This document shows, piece after piece, positions 34,833-47,560 of a stretch of 64,000 bases of DNA. The number at the start of each line of letters is the position of its first letter. The stretch's first letter is position 1. A model generated the notes under the pieces. The model saw nothing but the letters and a program-made list of their open reading frames with translations. It made no database searches and had not been told where the DNA came from. The translations under genes and the position numbers were made by a program. The stretch is from Glandiceps talaboti (lineage: Eukaryota > Hemichordata > Enteropneusta > Spengelidae), in contig NC_135562.1 of the NCBI RefSeq assembly GCF_964340395.1, positions 16,813,485 through 16,877,484 of the forward strand, read 5' to 3'.

Positions 34833-36803
34833 CTTTATAAATTGATCCATATCAAATTTTGAAATTGCGATACAGTCACCATGTAGGCAGCATCCTAGTA
34901 GTAGGAAACCGAGTACCCGGGAAAACATGAGTTGTTTGGTAGAGTTTAACTTTAGCATAATTCTTTTGACGTACAAACCTACCAGGGTAGTTATTATTTC
35001 ACCAACTCTGTAGGCACAGGTTCAGTTTGAAGCCTGACTCAGCTGCAATGTTAAGAAGTGATATACACAATTAACTAAACCTTAGGTCAGCCACAAACAA
35101 CCCATGTATCACGTAGAGTTATACAATTGAACTGAATGATTCAACCAAAAATCAGCATAACTCTGTAATCCAGCTTGCAGACAGATGGGTATGAGTAATT
35201 TTAGATTTCATGTGTAGACTTTTGACATCACTCCTGCTCAGTCAAGGCTTTCATTGCATGCAAATGTCCCCCTTTTGTACACATGTCTACAAGCAGATCC
35301 CTCAATATCTAATCTAATCTGAAAATGTGATATCTAAAAAGTAGTGAAAACCTTGTATGTGCTATCAATTTTATTAAAAATACCAAAATATAATTTTAAT
35401 GCCCTCAAAGACATGCATTGACATTAACATTATAGTAATTATACATGTATCTGTTTAAATAATTTTTTGAGAGTATTTTTGTCAGACCACTCTTATAACT
35501 TAGCTTGCACCACTTTAAAATAATGTTTTATAATTTAGCAACAAATTAAGTCATTGTAACTAATGCTTTTAATATATAGTACACAGTGAATTAGAGTGAA
35601 TATCGTAATTATCAGCAAAAATTACATCATTGTTCAATAACTGAAAAGACTGATTTTAGAATTACGGTTCTGATTTTATCTGTAAATTTTCAAAAAGAGA
35701 GAACTCATCATGTATTTGATTGTCATTGATTATATTGCATGACTGTAGACTTGTACAATTGGGGTAAATTAGTCGACTTTTTAATCTGTGACTTCAAAAT
35801 CCTGCACGCAGACAGATCTATACAGTCACGTAATAGTCAATACATGCGTAGACTTTCTGATTAATATCTAGAAAATTAAAGGTACTTGCAAGTTACAGAT
35901 TCAATCCACTTTTGCGAATTACTGTAGAATGTTATAATATAAACGCGTTAATCCATATTAACTTCGGAAAATTCAAAAAAGGTCACCACTTGTCCAGAGC
36001 TGCTCTGTAGGAAGAAACCATATATAAACATGTCTAAAGGAATCCTGGCAGGCTAATTTATTGCGATATCTCGTAGAAACTACAAGCTCCACTTAAACTC
36101 TGATGCAATGACAGTTTTTCCCCCAAGTCCCACTTAAACTCTGTAGATGTTTTTCAGGGTCATTTCACCATCAGAGATTCATGGTATAGTAAATGTTAAA
36201 GAGAATCTATCATTGGAAATTCAATGAAAACCTCACGGAAAAAACAGTTGAGTTGTTTATCAACAACTATTAGACCCGTCTCGTTAGAATGTCATAAATG
36301 TTTCTTTTCAATTAATAAAATCATGTTGCAAATAGTCAACACACATACTGCATTCTGTAATCCTGCCACACGGCAATAATATTTTACAACATTTAGTTTT
36401 TGCTTTTTCCCCTGCTACAATTTCAAACATACAACAGACCTGTGAACTTTTTGTGTATTACTAAACATAACTATCAATTTAAATTCAGTTGAACAACATT
36501 TCTATTTTTATGCTTCTTTTTTCTCTGCAGGGTTTTCAGTGACTAAAATATTATTTTCCGTTTTTTTTTCTTTCCTCAAAATTTAACTTTATTGTATACT
36601 GAATTCATCACAGAAGTGAAAACAAATTTGTTTCATTATTAGTAGAAATTTTTAGTGGAATTTTTTGTCATCCCAAGGTCTCATTTTCAAAGAGTTTTAA
36701 AATCAGGTATGAAAATAATCATCATTATTCATTAAATTTAAGTAAATATTAATTGAAAATTGCTTATTAATGATATTACTTAATATTTATGTGATTTGGT
36801 TAA
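34833..36803. other. Non-coding stretch, nothing recognised
   Basis: AT-rich. No coding frame, RNA gene or repeat could be supported. Confidence 0.4.
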
Positions 36804-37130
36804 AGTAGTCATATGGATGAGGATTAGGTATTCATTTTGGATTTTTAATTTGTAAAACACATTTATGATGACTTCCTATGTGAAAAATAAGCGAGAAACA
36901 GCATATTCCAAGTCCTTGATTGTAGCTCAGTATATTGCAAAAGATTAATAAATCTGTAATATATATATATATAATATTGTACATACATATAACAAACTTT
37001 TTACACATTTTTTAGCTTTTATGAGTTACAAATACAGTCTTAGTCGATGTTGTTTCACGTTAATTTGTCAAGTAGGAAGTCAGAATATAATTGTTTTATA
37101 AATTAAAAATCCAAAATATATACCACATGT
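36804..37130. mobile_element. MITE family A, copy with damaged right end
   Basis: It begins AGTAGTCATATGGATGAGGA after TTAA (36800-36803). The interior matches the family (GTGAAAAATAAGCGAGAAACA, CAAGTCCTTGATTGTA, GTCGATGTTGTTTCACGTTA, AAATTAAAAATCCAAAATAT). The last ~18 bases of the right terminus are missing, but TTAA follows at 37131-37134. A 140-codon plus-strand frame starting at 37091 begins inside this element and is not called. Confidence 0.8.
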
Positions 37131-37699
37131 TTAAATCCCAAGTCCATACCAATGTTTTAATGTTTGAACATAAGAAACATGTTCAATTCCAGATTTTAGT
37201 TTCTCTGCTAGTTTCTGTCAACCCTAGCCGAGATACAGCTCAAATTTGTTTTGTTCACTTTTTTTATTCTGAATCAATCAGTCTCAAGTACTGCCAGTGG
37301 AGCAATCCTTCTGGACAGGATCGTTATGTGTTACTGATATCACAAGAACAGCTATGTACCACAAGAGGTTTGAGTACATCTCAGGGGATGTTGTGTAACA
37401 GGTGTTTTATGAGGATAGCGATGATAATTGCCCTTAACGTCTGTGTGATAAACCTACTCTACGTGTTGTCGCTAGGCACTAATAATACTGGACATGCTAT
37501 TAGGATAATTTGATAACATTTGGTTGAGATGTTCACACAGACTTGACAAAAGAGTATGCATGTGAAACATAGATGTACTAATTTGAACAAAATGAATTTA
37601 CAAACTCTTGAAATCTAAGTTGATTCTAAGTTTACTATTCAACTTTATAAAATGGAGATGTACCAGAGGGATTATTTGCACCGTAATGCATACATTATA

Positions 37700-38005
37700 A
37701 CTAGGGGTATTTGCACTGCAGTGAAATACCGAAAATATTGTTGCATACCTGCATGCAAATGATTATGCAAATAAGGACAAGATCGTTTGTTGGACACAAA
37801 GGCACATGATTACATAGTTTTATTTGTGTGAAATTTTTTGTTTCAGATAAACATTTAATTTTGTAATAAGAATAGAACCCCATGCTGTGTGAGTGACTGT
37901 GTATTCTGGTATTTGCACTCGGTAAGCTTATGAAAGTAGTGCTGTAGAGAACACTGCAAAGAACTTGTGTAAATACCCCACCATATTTGCATTCACACGT
38001 CATTG
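37700..38005. mobile_element. Dispersed repeat family C, copy 2
   Basis: GTATTTGCACTGCAGTGAAAT, then ACCGAAAATATTGTTGCATA and CCTGCATGCAAATGATTATG match 50628-50700 (GTATATGCATTGCAGTTCAA, then ACCGAAAACATTATTATGTA). The right part, GCTGTAGAGAACACTGCAAA, matches 50897 (GCTGCAGAGAACACTACAAG). The two copies are collinear over about 300 bp. No coding potential or clear termini. Confidence 0.75.
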
Positions 38006-39359
38006 GGTTCTATCATAATGTTTAAAATTATATTTGAAGGAAAAAAGCTAACCTAGATAGAATAATATTATACTTCAAAATGAAAATAAGAGATTGTAGT
38101 GTCTCCATGAACAGATGGTTGACATGCAAATTTTTTTTTTTCAGTAAGGACATGCTTTCATTTGGCAAATTTGTAAGGATATCAGTAACGTTTAATTTTA
38201 ATGGAAAATTTAAGAAATTGAATCAGTGAAGAGACATGGTAGAAGATTATTAATACTAGTAAAGTAAAGAGAGAAAATCATATACTTAGCACTTAAATGC
38301 CATAACTACTATACCAATAAGCCTTTTGTATCGATGTCAGTCAAAATGTCTTGTGGGTGTATGTCTGCAATGAAGACTTGTCAAAGTATAATATCATTAG
38401 GAATGTTGTAAAATAGCATATCCACAGTCAAAATAGTTTTATAAAATAATGGCTTTCTGTGAAAAATACCAAAAATATATGGCAAAGGTATATTTTTTTC
38501 AAGTCTTTCCTCGAAGCTCTCTAATTGCTTCATGTAAACTCTACTCATTAGTATTAAGTCAGGATAATAAAACTGATACGTGTTTGCATTCTTGCAAACA
38601 AGAGCTTTTATTTCTTCCGTGAACACTACGAAATAACAAACGATGTGCCTTGGATGGTGTGATTTATGGCGATGCATATTTGACATTTTAAAAAAACATG
38701 TGGGACTCTATTGTAATGAAACAAAAGTAACATACATGTCTCAGTAATATAAACCAAAGAGCTCAGAGTGTACATGAGATTTGAAACAAATATGTCGTTG
38801 TGTATACAATACAATAACATAAGCTGATAACTGACTGACCCATTATATGAACTGCTTAAAGGTAGCAACCTCTAACATTGTACCACCAGGCCATGTTTAG
38901 TATAATTTTAAAATACACAGTATTATTTTAAATCACACAGCAGATTCTCAATTCACTTTGACATTTGCACAGCGAGGGAAAGCATATTTCTGCCTGAAGT
39001 GGTTTGTGTTATAATCAGCATAGAAAATGACGCTATCAGAATGTAGACTTTAATCTAATCAATACATTTTCTGAATAGTAGATATATGTTATAGATTTTT
39101 ATATATCTTTTAGTTTTTTGTCCCACCTTTATTGAATAGTGATTACTTGTTTGTGTATCATTTTTCTGGGGTAATGAATTTAATAGCATGAAATGCATAT
39201 AAAGTCTATTTGCCATGCTTGTGTGTAAGTGTATTAGTATTAAGGTATGTGGGTAGAAAAAAATTAAGGCATGTTGGTACAACACATGTCTGTGTTTGTA
39301 TGTAATGAACATGTGAATGAAAACTAAGTGTGTACATGTCTGCAGCCATGCCTTCCTAC

Positions 39360-39363
<4 letters not shown>
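38006..39363. other. Non-coding stretch, nothing recognised
   Basis: Open frames on the minus strand (38381-38686, 38626-38868) have no splice flanks and no protein signature. Confidence 0.4.

Positions 39364-39457
<94 letters not shown>
39364..39457. repeat. (GA)n microsatellite, about 94 bp
   Basis: About 47 uninterrupted GA dinucleotides, the longest pure simple repeat in the window. It produces the Leu-Ser run in the overlapping minus-strand frame, which is not a gene. Confidence 0.97.
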
Positions 39458-40772
39458 CAGGTGTTCATGTGAAGATGTGAAGATGAGTTACTTTCACACT
39501 TGCAAGTTTGTGTTTTGTGGTATGTTCTATCTATTCCATATACTTGTTGTTTGGTTCTGTGTGGTTTCTCTAGATGTTTCTATAACTTTTACACTGGGAA
39601 TGGCAAATGGCTCAAAACGTATGCAATATAACTTAATATTACAGGACTGATGTTATACCGTATTACTTGAATGTGACTTACAGGCTTCCAATGCAACTGG
39701 GTTGATTCGCCTAAGAGAGTATCCAATTATTTAACTTGTACAAATTCATTAAACAAGTTAAATGCTCTGAGGTCAACAGCTAATATCAGGAAAGAATTAC
39801 AATGGAATGATAGTGTTTATTTTTCAAATGTTCGCTCCAAAACATCTGTGCTTATAACATGCTGATCACTGTAGGTACTGTGGGCATGTTAAAGCTACAC
39901 TACATGTAGCTCACTCAGTAACAGGGGTAATGTTATTTTAACCAGAAAACGTACAATATGTTCACTGAAAATTGTTAAAATACCAATAATTAGACATTGT
40001 ATAAGTTGAAACCACTTGCAGGGCCACAGATTTTGGGTACACATCTGAAAATCAATTTGATTAGAATACATTGCACCATATTCTGTGTACTTACATGTAG
40101 ATATTATTCCCCAATATTTATCTTCTTTCAGCCAAAGAAAATAAGAATGAGCTAAGGGCCCTTGTCCCTAGGAGTCGCTAGATGAGTAGTGACAACCATA
40201 GGTCTTGAGTATTTTCTGGCTGAATGAAGGAAAATATTTGGGAATAAAATAATTATAACTGCGTCAGTAATATTTTTAAAAAAAATAGGGAAAGTAATGT
40301 CAGTTTTGAACATTTTGGGTCATACTTCGAACACAGCAGATCCAATGAAGTAGTCACACATTGTTGTGACATAGATGCGTGTTTTTGTGACATCAGACTA
40401 CCAGGCTATATTGAACACATATTGCATGTGACCATGTAATAGTTGATGGAACTATTCCCCTAGGGAAATAGTCATTCTATTTTCATATCACGTGACTGAT
40501 TCTAGCGAATCATGGCACAGCATTATCACTAGGTATATTATAAATACTGATATTTTTGGACCTAGCTTGTGCATGGTATAGAGATACATAAATATGGCTT
40601 ACCAAAAGGTTATTCAATGCCGTTACAATATTATTCATCTCAAGTAAGTCCTTATATTCTTACAAAAGAGTCTCAAAAAAAATTCTACTTTTAGCTAGTA
40701 CGTCATTAATTTCTTCACACGATAAATTAGCAAATTTTGAAATTTGCTGTTTTATAAACAGTATATATTAGT
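39458..40772. other. Non-coding stretch with one dispersed repeat
   Basis: 39955-40100 (AAAATTGTTAAAATACCAAT, AATTAGACATTGTA, then AAAATCAATTTGATT and CATATTCTGTGTAC) matches 56735-56940 in the same order. A short palindrome, ACTATTCCCCTAGGGAAATAGT, lies at 40452-40473. No exon is called, although GCTTCCAATGCAACTGGG at 39685 follows a plausible acceptor. Confidence 0.5.
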
Positions 40773-41490
40773 CAAAGAGTTTGTTTGAAACAATTTTAAA
40801 ATACATAATTCACAAATTATTGGATTAAAGATTTGGTTACTGCAGCTTTAATAAAATGTGAACATTGAAATAAATATGAATATAAATGAATATAAATGAA
40901 TATAAAAAATTAATCTGTAAGCAGATTTTGAATTGTTTCATTAATAGTATACCTTAAAGTTTGTTTGCAACAATTTTAAAATACTTTGAATAATTCTTAA
41001 ATTCAAAATTGCAGCAAAAATATTGATACAGTAGCATTTAAATAAAATTAAAATCTTTTCTCAACAAAACAAGACAAACGATGTTATATTATATTATTTG
41101 TATTACCTTAGAGTTTGTTTGCAACAATTTAAAAATATTTTGAATAATTCACAAATTAAATGTTAAAGATTTGGTCAATATAAATTTTAAGTAAGTGAAG
41201 ATTGAAAGTAAATATAAAATTTAAATTTGAAATATCAAAAAAAAAATTGATACATCTTTCCATAATTTGCAAAAAGAAAATCGTTTATATGTCTATAAAA
41301 TGTTATATAAAAATGATGACTTTTTGCCAAAAGAAGAATGTAGTCTTCAAAGATAGTAAATTTATCCTATTGTTAAATTCAAAATGGCTGCCAAAATATC
41401 AAGACAGTAATATTTAAATTAAATCATAATCTTTTCTTAGCGAAACAAGAAAAATCAACATTCTGTTATATTGTATTATTTTAAAAGAAA
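40773..41490 (+). repeat. Tandem duplication, unit about 330-400 bp
   Basis: Sub-block 1 (GAGTTTGTTTGCAACAATTT, AATTCACAAATTA, AAAGATTTGGT) occurs at 40779, 40958 (partial) and 41111. Sub-block 2 (AAATTCAAAAT, GACAGTA, TATTTAAATTAAAT, ATCTTTTCTTAGCGAAACAAGA) occurs at about 41000 and 41376. The order alternates, so an AT-rich segment has been duplicated in tandem. Confidence 0.75.
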
Positions 41491-42160
41491 TGTTAACGTG
41501 ATTTTGATATAACATCATAGAAATTACACAGATGTGGTTTGATATTCATGGCATACATCGTCAGACTTTAATGTTTTTTTCTACCCTGTTCAGTAAACGA
41601 ATAACTCGTCCAGCCGATTTACGATACTTGCATTCAAAGCATGTATTCTCTTTCATTCCACAATGTATCTTGTTTAAAAGGGAATATCTCCATATACATG
41701 TATGTCAGAGTGTACCCAAGTAGTATAGTGGGTTAGTGAAGCATTTCAATTTATTACCCTAGCAATTCGATTCTGTTGCAAATTTGCAGGAAATTGCCAC
41801 CCCTGTCACGCAAGAATAGCCAGGTTGAAAGAGTACGATAGTGGTTAAATGGCCTTCCTTTTTACTTTACTATTATGTTTGGTTTTGATTTCTTGACCAT
41901 AAATGTCCTGCATTAGTAACAACTTTTCTCCAGTGTAGACTGATGTCTAGTTTTACAGGAAAGTGCAGTCCCTTGTCTCTCGGCAAAACTACTTGATACA
42001 AAATTCCTACCATTCTATAAATTTACATATTCAATGTTGTATATGAATACATAAATAGAAAAAAGTTATTTTCCATGAATATCATTTTTGTTTGAGACAT
42101 ACATTTACTTATTATACAACTTCAGACATCAGACTGTGGAAAAAAGAAACCTTCTACATA

Positions 42161-42441
42161 CAGGGAAAGTAAACAAATGAATTTGAATAATAACACTTGG
42201 CACAACATGTTGGAAGTACAGAGACTTGCATTACATTGTCATTCATAAGAACAGTTTTATGGTCACGTTACATAATAGTTCACATTCACAAACAAATTTT
42301 CAGTTCCCCTGGCATTTCATGTACACATTAAAGAGTCCATACAACTGTTCTTATCAAACCATGGTGTGTAATACAAGTCTCTGTACTTCCAACAAGCTGT
42401 GCCAAGTGTTATTAATCCAATTCAGTTGTTTCCTTTCCCTG
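42161..42441. mobile_element. Foldback element with arms of about 100 bp
   Basis: The left arm 42161-42262 (CAGGGAAAG, then AACACTTGGCACAAC, TTGGAAGTACAGAGACTTG, AAGAACAGTT) is repeated inverted in 42338-42441 (AACTGTTCTT, CAAGTCTCTGTACTTCCAA, GTGCCAAGTGTT, CTTTCCCTG). The spacer is about 75 bp. No target-site duplication is evident. Confidence 0.9.
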
Positions 42442-42784
42442 TTTGTAACAGGTTCCGTTCATCCACGGTCCGATGTCGACAGTTGTAGATGAAAAAAAAA
42501 TCATGCTTTGCAGTAATTGTTAAATAGTGTGAGACATCTCTTTAGCATAAGTTAAAATGAAACTGGTAAATCTTTGAATTCTATTTTTTTCCCAAACTTT
42601 GTTCCCATTTTAGACTGGATTGTAGAAATCATCATTATCCATGAAATGACTCCAAAATGTTTCCCATTTGAATGAAAAAAAAATATTGGGATAATATATG
42701 ATTATACCTCCTCTAGCATAATTTGTAAAATATTGGGAAAAATAATTGTGATTTTGAATGTTGTGATACATATTGCAAGCATTG

Positions 42785-42905
42785 CATAACCAGTGACATA
42801 GACATTAGAATAACCAGGGTATGTAATCCATATTTTAGGTTCAAAGACAATAACTTGGCTTGTGCATGGTATAGTAACCTTTTGTCAGGAACTGTGGCAC
42901 CATAT
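42785..42905. repeat. Dispersed repeat family E, copy 1
   Basis: ACCAGGGTATGTAATCCATA, then TTCAAAGACAATAACTTG and TTGTGCATGGTATAGTA match 55727-55795 (ACCAGGGTATATAATCAATA, TTCAAAGATAAGTTG, TTGTGCATGGTATAAATA). CTTGTGCATGGTATAGA at 40566 may be a third remnant. Confidence 0.65.
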
Positions 42906-43514
42906 ATTTACCCAGAACTAAACTAAATTCTCACTTCTTTTTGGAATGTCTGAGGTTTGCAGCTGAAACTAGGTTGCAATTTATTTAATTTTAACTATTA
43001 CATCTAGATATAAGGGAATCTATTTAGATTTAACTAATTATGTGAATTTTAGAAAATAAAATTTCCTTAAAAAATTATATATAGCATTCAGTTATCAGTT
43101 TTCTGTGCACTATATTATTTAGAAGACACAATACGGACGTTGTTGATAAGACTATTTTAGTGAATTCCTATACTTCACCTAATTTAAGATTCAAATAATT
43201 GTCCACAGAATTTTCCTTGATAGGTGAGATTCCAGGTTATTTGAGTGAGCAGGAAATAAATGGAATTTCTTACAATCAGGATAAGACATAGTCAAGACAT
43301 CAGCAGTAGAATGGACAATTGGCGAGAGACTGATTGATGACTGACGTCAATGCTACTCTGCCTGTAATTCAATGGAAGTGCAAACGGAATATTAATGACA
43401 ACTGTATCACAAACAACAGACACATAGCCATACATTGAACAAGACTATAGTAGAGTCTAAGCATCTGAATATCCACTCAAAATATATTATTTATAGATAT
43501 TAATGTAGGGAGCA

Positions 43515-43682
43515 CATACATGCATAATAATTTTTTGAACAGTCACATACCCATAAGGTGCATTCTCAGAAACAACAAGAGCAAGGCCATTGTGAAGTGC
43601 ATACATGCATAATCAATTATTTGAACTCTCACAAACTCATAAGTTGCACTCTCAGAAACAGCAGGAACATGGCCATTGTGAA
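43515..43682 (+). repeat. Tandem duplication, unit 85 bp
   Basis: CATACATGCATAAT starts at 43515 and again at 43600. Both copies continue through TTTGAAC, CACA, CATAAG, GCA, TCTCAGAAACA and GGCCATTGTGAA. Confidence 0.85.
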
Positions 43683-43724
43683 ACACAAACAGTAGATGAG
43701 AGCCATTTCCTGTGTATCACAGTC

Positions 43725-43835
43725 AGTTTTTAGTATTTATTTGTTGTTTAAATCATGTCACATTCAGTCACGTACCAGTTAAGTATTTGAGTGGACTGTG
43801 TCTTGTATGAACACTTGTTTTCTTTGTGAAAAGGG
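43725..43835. repeat. Dispersed repeat family D, copy 2
   Basis: Collinear with 19187-19330 (TATTTGTTG, TTTAAATCATGTC, CATTCAGTCAC, AAGTATTTGA, TGTCTT, GAACACTTGTT). Confidence 0.65.
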
Positions 43836-44289
43836 AATTAGCAGGAAAGAAACAAATATTTACCAGGTCCATTGATATAAAACATTGAACTGTGATGTCT
43901 ATTTAGTGAAATAGTATTGAACATATATATTATTTTAAATTCAATCTCATTACCCAAGGCCCATATATTGCAGCTTAGTTTGTTAATGTTTACATAATAT
44001 CTTGAAGTCATGTTGCCAGGCAAAGAAGTATATACCTCACATTTTGATTGATAACTAAAGTGCAGCTTTTATATTTTATTAGATGATACGGCAGGATAAT
44101 CTAATCTTGCAGAAACAAGGTCCTTTGCTCAGATTGGTAATCTGTGACAAGTAGAAAAAAGAATTGAGTTAAACTCAACGTATTCAAGTTCGATGTGAAA
44201 TGATATGATAATCAAGATTGAGTTCAATAAAAATGTAGAGTTATAGTCATTTTAAATAGGAATTGAGTTAATACCAATAAATGATGACT

Positions 44290-44660
44290 CAGAGACATGA
44301 TACCATTAAAGAAGGGGGAACAAGCCCGTTTGAGTGACCTCACATCATGGAAGGCATAGTACCCGAGTATTGCCAGCAACCTGTGGGGACATGTACTGCA
44401 AACAGGGTGGAAGCATTGGATGGTTCAGGGTCTGTGTTTAAGTCTCACACTGCCTTGGTTCAAAACCTTCATGCCTGGTTACAAACGCTACGAGCCCCAT
44501 GTTTACTGTGTTTCTGGATAACATTAGGTCATTCTTGTATTCAGTTCTGTCTTTCTGTACGTCTGACGTTGGTAGCATCTCCATAGCAAACAACCATGTC
44601 ATGGAGTGTGCTCTGGGCAGGTCTCCTGATGATGGGATGTATGGTACCTGTTTGGTGGTA
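44290..44660. other. GC-richer pocket, nature unknown
   Basis: This stretch of about 370 bases is noticeably richer in G and C than its surroundings. It includes TTGGTTCAAAACC (44455), a possible pol III B box, and GTGTTTAAGTCTCAC, a T-arm-like hairpin. No A box at the right distance was found. The 79-codon plus-strand frame at 44347 has no recognisable protein. It could be a retroposon, an untranslated exon or a regulatory element. Confidence 0.3.
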
Positions 44661-45104
44661 GTCTGTGGTATGTGTTAGATTAGAGCATTATGCGTTAGTG
44701 GAGTATTATATATAGGCGTTAGTGTGGTACATGCAAGGTGTGTAAGCAGGGAAGTGTGGGCAGGAAAATGTTAGTCAGAGGGATGTAGCTTGGTAGCTTG
44801 ACATTAGCAGTGAAAGGCTGAATGGCGATGTTAGTTAGTATTAGGCATGGCAGGATGTCAGTGTTTAGATTGCAGCCCATGCAATTGAAGGAAGTCATCC
44901 CCCTGGCATTAACCATGATTATATGACTATGCCATAAACCCAAAATTAAGTTTAACATTTCCCCATTTAATTGAATTTTTCCGTATGATTACTTCTCTAG
45001 TTAAAATGTCTTATCATGATCATGGACACTTAAGTTTGAATGGAAAATATTTGCATATTGATCACAAGGGTTACACGCATCATGGCTTATAAGCTTTCTT
45101 GTGA

Positions 45105-45680
45105 TGCCAGCAACTGATGGATCTTAATAGTCACATGATTCATCATGTATGCAAATCACATGGTTTCCTTGTGACCAACGAACTACATGTATATCAAGTC
45201 TTGTGACTCAACTCTCTAGTCACATGTTATTCATGTGACCCAAACAACTGATTGTATGCAATTATCTACAGTCATATTTTTGTCATGGGATCCAAACAAC
45301 GGATCAGTCATCACACAACTAAACTTGATAGAGTCAGGTGTTTGTCATGTGACCTACACAACTAACCAGTCTTGTCACTCAGTGTAATAGGGTTACATGT
45401 TTTCATCCTACCCCAAAAAATTGATCATTCATGTAACTCAGTTCTCTACGGTCACGTTTGTAATGGTACCAAAACAACTGCAGTCATGTCACTTAACCTG
45501 ATACAGTCACATATTTGTCATGTGACCCAAAGCAACTGATCATTCTGTTACTCAACTTGATAGGGTAGGTTGTTTGTCATGTGACCCAAAACAACTCACC
45601 AGTCTTGTCACTCAACTGGTTAGGTTCATACATTTGTTATGTGATCAAAACAACTGATTATGCCTGTCCTTTCACTTTCT
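45105..45680 (+). repeat. Degenerate tandem array, unit about 59 bp, with CACATG/CATGTG palindromes
   Basis: The unit is roughly AGTCACATGTTTGTCATGTG followed by ACCCAAACAACTGATCAGTC and TTGTCACTCAACTTGATAG. The CATGTGACC-type block falls near 45233, 45286, 45346, 45405, 45463, 45517, 45577 and 45637. Each intact unit holds a short inverted pair, TCACATG..CATGTGA. Not coding. Confidence 0.85.
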
Positions 45681-46343
45681 CAAGAGTCATTACATATCAC
45701 AGGTTTAAATGTGATATTTAAGATAATTAATTGCCTCACGTACCTCTCACTAGGTCTGCATTGTCAGCACTCAAGCTGTGTTCACAAAGTAGCTGCTGCC
45801 TGTTCTCATACTGTGTGATTTATCGGATTTTCTCACAGTCACAACTCCATATGTTGTGCTAGACACCTAATTTGCATATTATGCATAAATAGAATGTGAG
45901 GACCACTTTCCCTGGAAATCAAAGCTTGTTGTGTCTATAGTTCTCAAGAAATAATAAACAGGCATTTGTGGTTTTATTGTCTTGTTTTCAAAGAACTCAA
46001 TAATCGCTTATTTTCTTCATATACTTAACACTGTATTATGTGGCCATCTTGGATTCCTAGATAATATAATTTGGATGTATGATTTTGACTTCATTTTATA
46101 TCAATTGTACAGTAACTCTGGATTATTTTGTCTAGTTTAACTGAAGTGGGTTTGAATTTTGAACAAAAAAAATAGCAAATTAAGTGAAAGTTTTAACATT
46201 GGGTCCATTGTCCTCCAGGTGTACAATTTGTTCATATTGAAACGTAGTTGTTAATATAATTTTGAAAGAAGTACATAAGAGCTATGAGAAAACAATTATG
46301 TTCAGTTCATAATTTCATGGAAGTAATATATTGTTCTTGTACA
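45681..46343. other. Non-coding spacer, nothing recognised
   Basis: AT-rich with no supported feature. Confidence 0.4.
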
Positions 46344-46700
46344 AGTGGCCATATGGCTGAGGATTGGGTACTTATTTTGGATTTTGGATTTATAAAACAA
46401 TTTTAATCATGGCTTTCTACTTGAAAACTCAATGTGAAACAACATGGACAAAGTCTGCCTTAGCTTTGTAACTCAATACATTGTGCAAAGAGTAAAAAAA
46501 CAGGCAAAACGTTTGCTATTGTACATATACAGTACTAAAGATTTTACACATTTATTAATCTTTTGCAATTTATTGAGCTACAAACAAGGACGTGGTATAT
46601 GTTGTTTCACATTGATTTTTCAAGCAGAAAACCATGATAAAATAGTTTTATAAATTAAAAAATCCAAAATAAGTACCCAATCGTCATCGATATGGCTACT
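46344..46700. mobile_element. MITE family A, full-length copy, TTAA not preserved
   Basis: It begins AGTGGCCATATGGCTGAGGA and ends ATCGATATGGCTACT, with the complete family interior and pairing arms. The flanks are TACA on the left and TTAG on the right, so the TTAA duplication has mutated or this insertion used another site. Confidence 0.85.
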
Positions 46701-47278
46701 TTAGTAAACTGTACATGTAGTAATGAAAAAGAAAATGTAGAGTACATAAAACATGTAGACTATATCATGCGATGTACTGAGCACGTTTAACAACCACCAT
46801 TAGTCCATTCATACAGACTCTTCATGAATAATTAAATGCCATAAAAAACAAATGAATTAATTCATCCAGAAAATTCATGCATCATTTATTAAAATATAAG
46901 TGAAGTGTGAAATCGCCGTGTGAATTAACATCAATGAACATGAATTTCTTAAGATGTAAATACATAAAATACATTATCAAAGTTTAGTGATGAAAGAATC
47001 CAATATGGCTGCCGAATAGCGTTAACTGATAAGGAAATAAAGGATTGGCAATTTCCTTGCAAATAAGATGGTTACATCAAAGTTCTTTTGTTAATTGAAA
47101 AGGAACAGGAACAAGCTTTCCTATTAGCAAAGTTTGGAAAGATTTGAAGAATTTAGATTTTTCGGAAAATTTGTCTCAGAGGCACATTCGAACCCAACAG
47201 AGGTTTAGAAACCTTATAAACGCAGCTGGTGCCACATAAAAATCATTTGACTCATAGTTTACCTCACATATTTTATAA
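46701..47278. other. Non-coding spacer, nothing recognised
   Basis: AT-rich with no supported feature. Confidence 0.4.
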
Positions 47279-47560
47279 GAGGGGTACAGGCTGAGTTGAT
47301 ATGTTTTTTAGGTGTACTTTTTTCTGCATATTGAAAGTACTCAGTATTCTACTTGCTGATGTATACTTAACCATCACTTGCAACTGACTGAACTCAAACC
47401 AGGTATTAGAATATAGATTACGAACAATCTGATGACAACAATTGTACAGGAAGTCCCTACTATGCAATCAACAGTTCTAATCATGCCAGAACACAAATAG
47501 TAATGTCATAGAGAGCATGCATCATCATTAATATTATACTAGAATTAAGTTTTTTTTTGT
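47279..47560 (+). mobile_element. MITE family B, right end truncated
   Basis: It starts AGAGGGGTACAGGCTGAGTT. The interior block CCCTACTATGCAATCAACAG, with CATGCCAGAACACAAATAGT and GAGAGCATGCATCATCATTA, matches 22260-22350 in the same orientation. The terminal right arm is absent. A solo family B terminus, AAAGGGGAACAAGTTGAGT, follows at 48162. Confidence 0.75.

Noticed and set aside
37091-37513. 140-codon plus-strand open frame
   Set aside because: It begins inside the right arm of a family A MITE, has no recognisable motif and no paired splice sites.
39055-39468. 137-codon minus-strand frame with a long Leu-Ser run
   Set aside because: The run is the translated (GA)n microsatellite; the remainder shows no protein-like features.
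39685-39735. Possible short terminal exon after CTTACAG
   Set aside because: Only 16 codons before the stop and no other support; such chance matches are expected in AT-rich introns.
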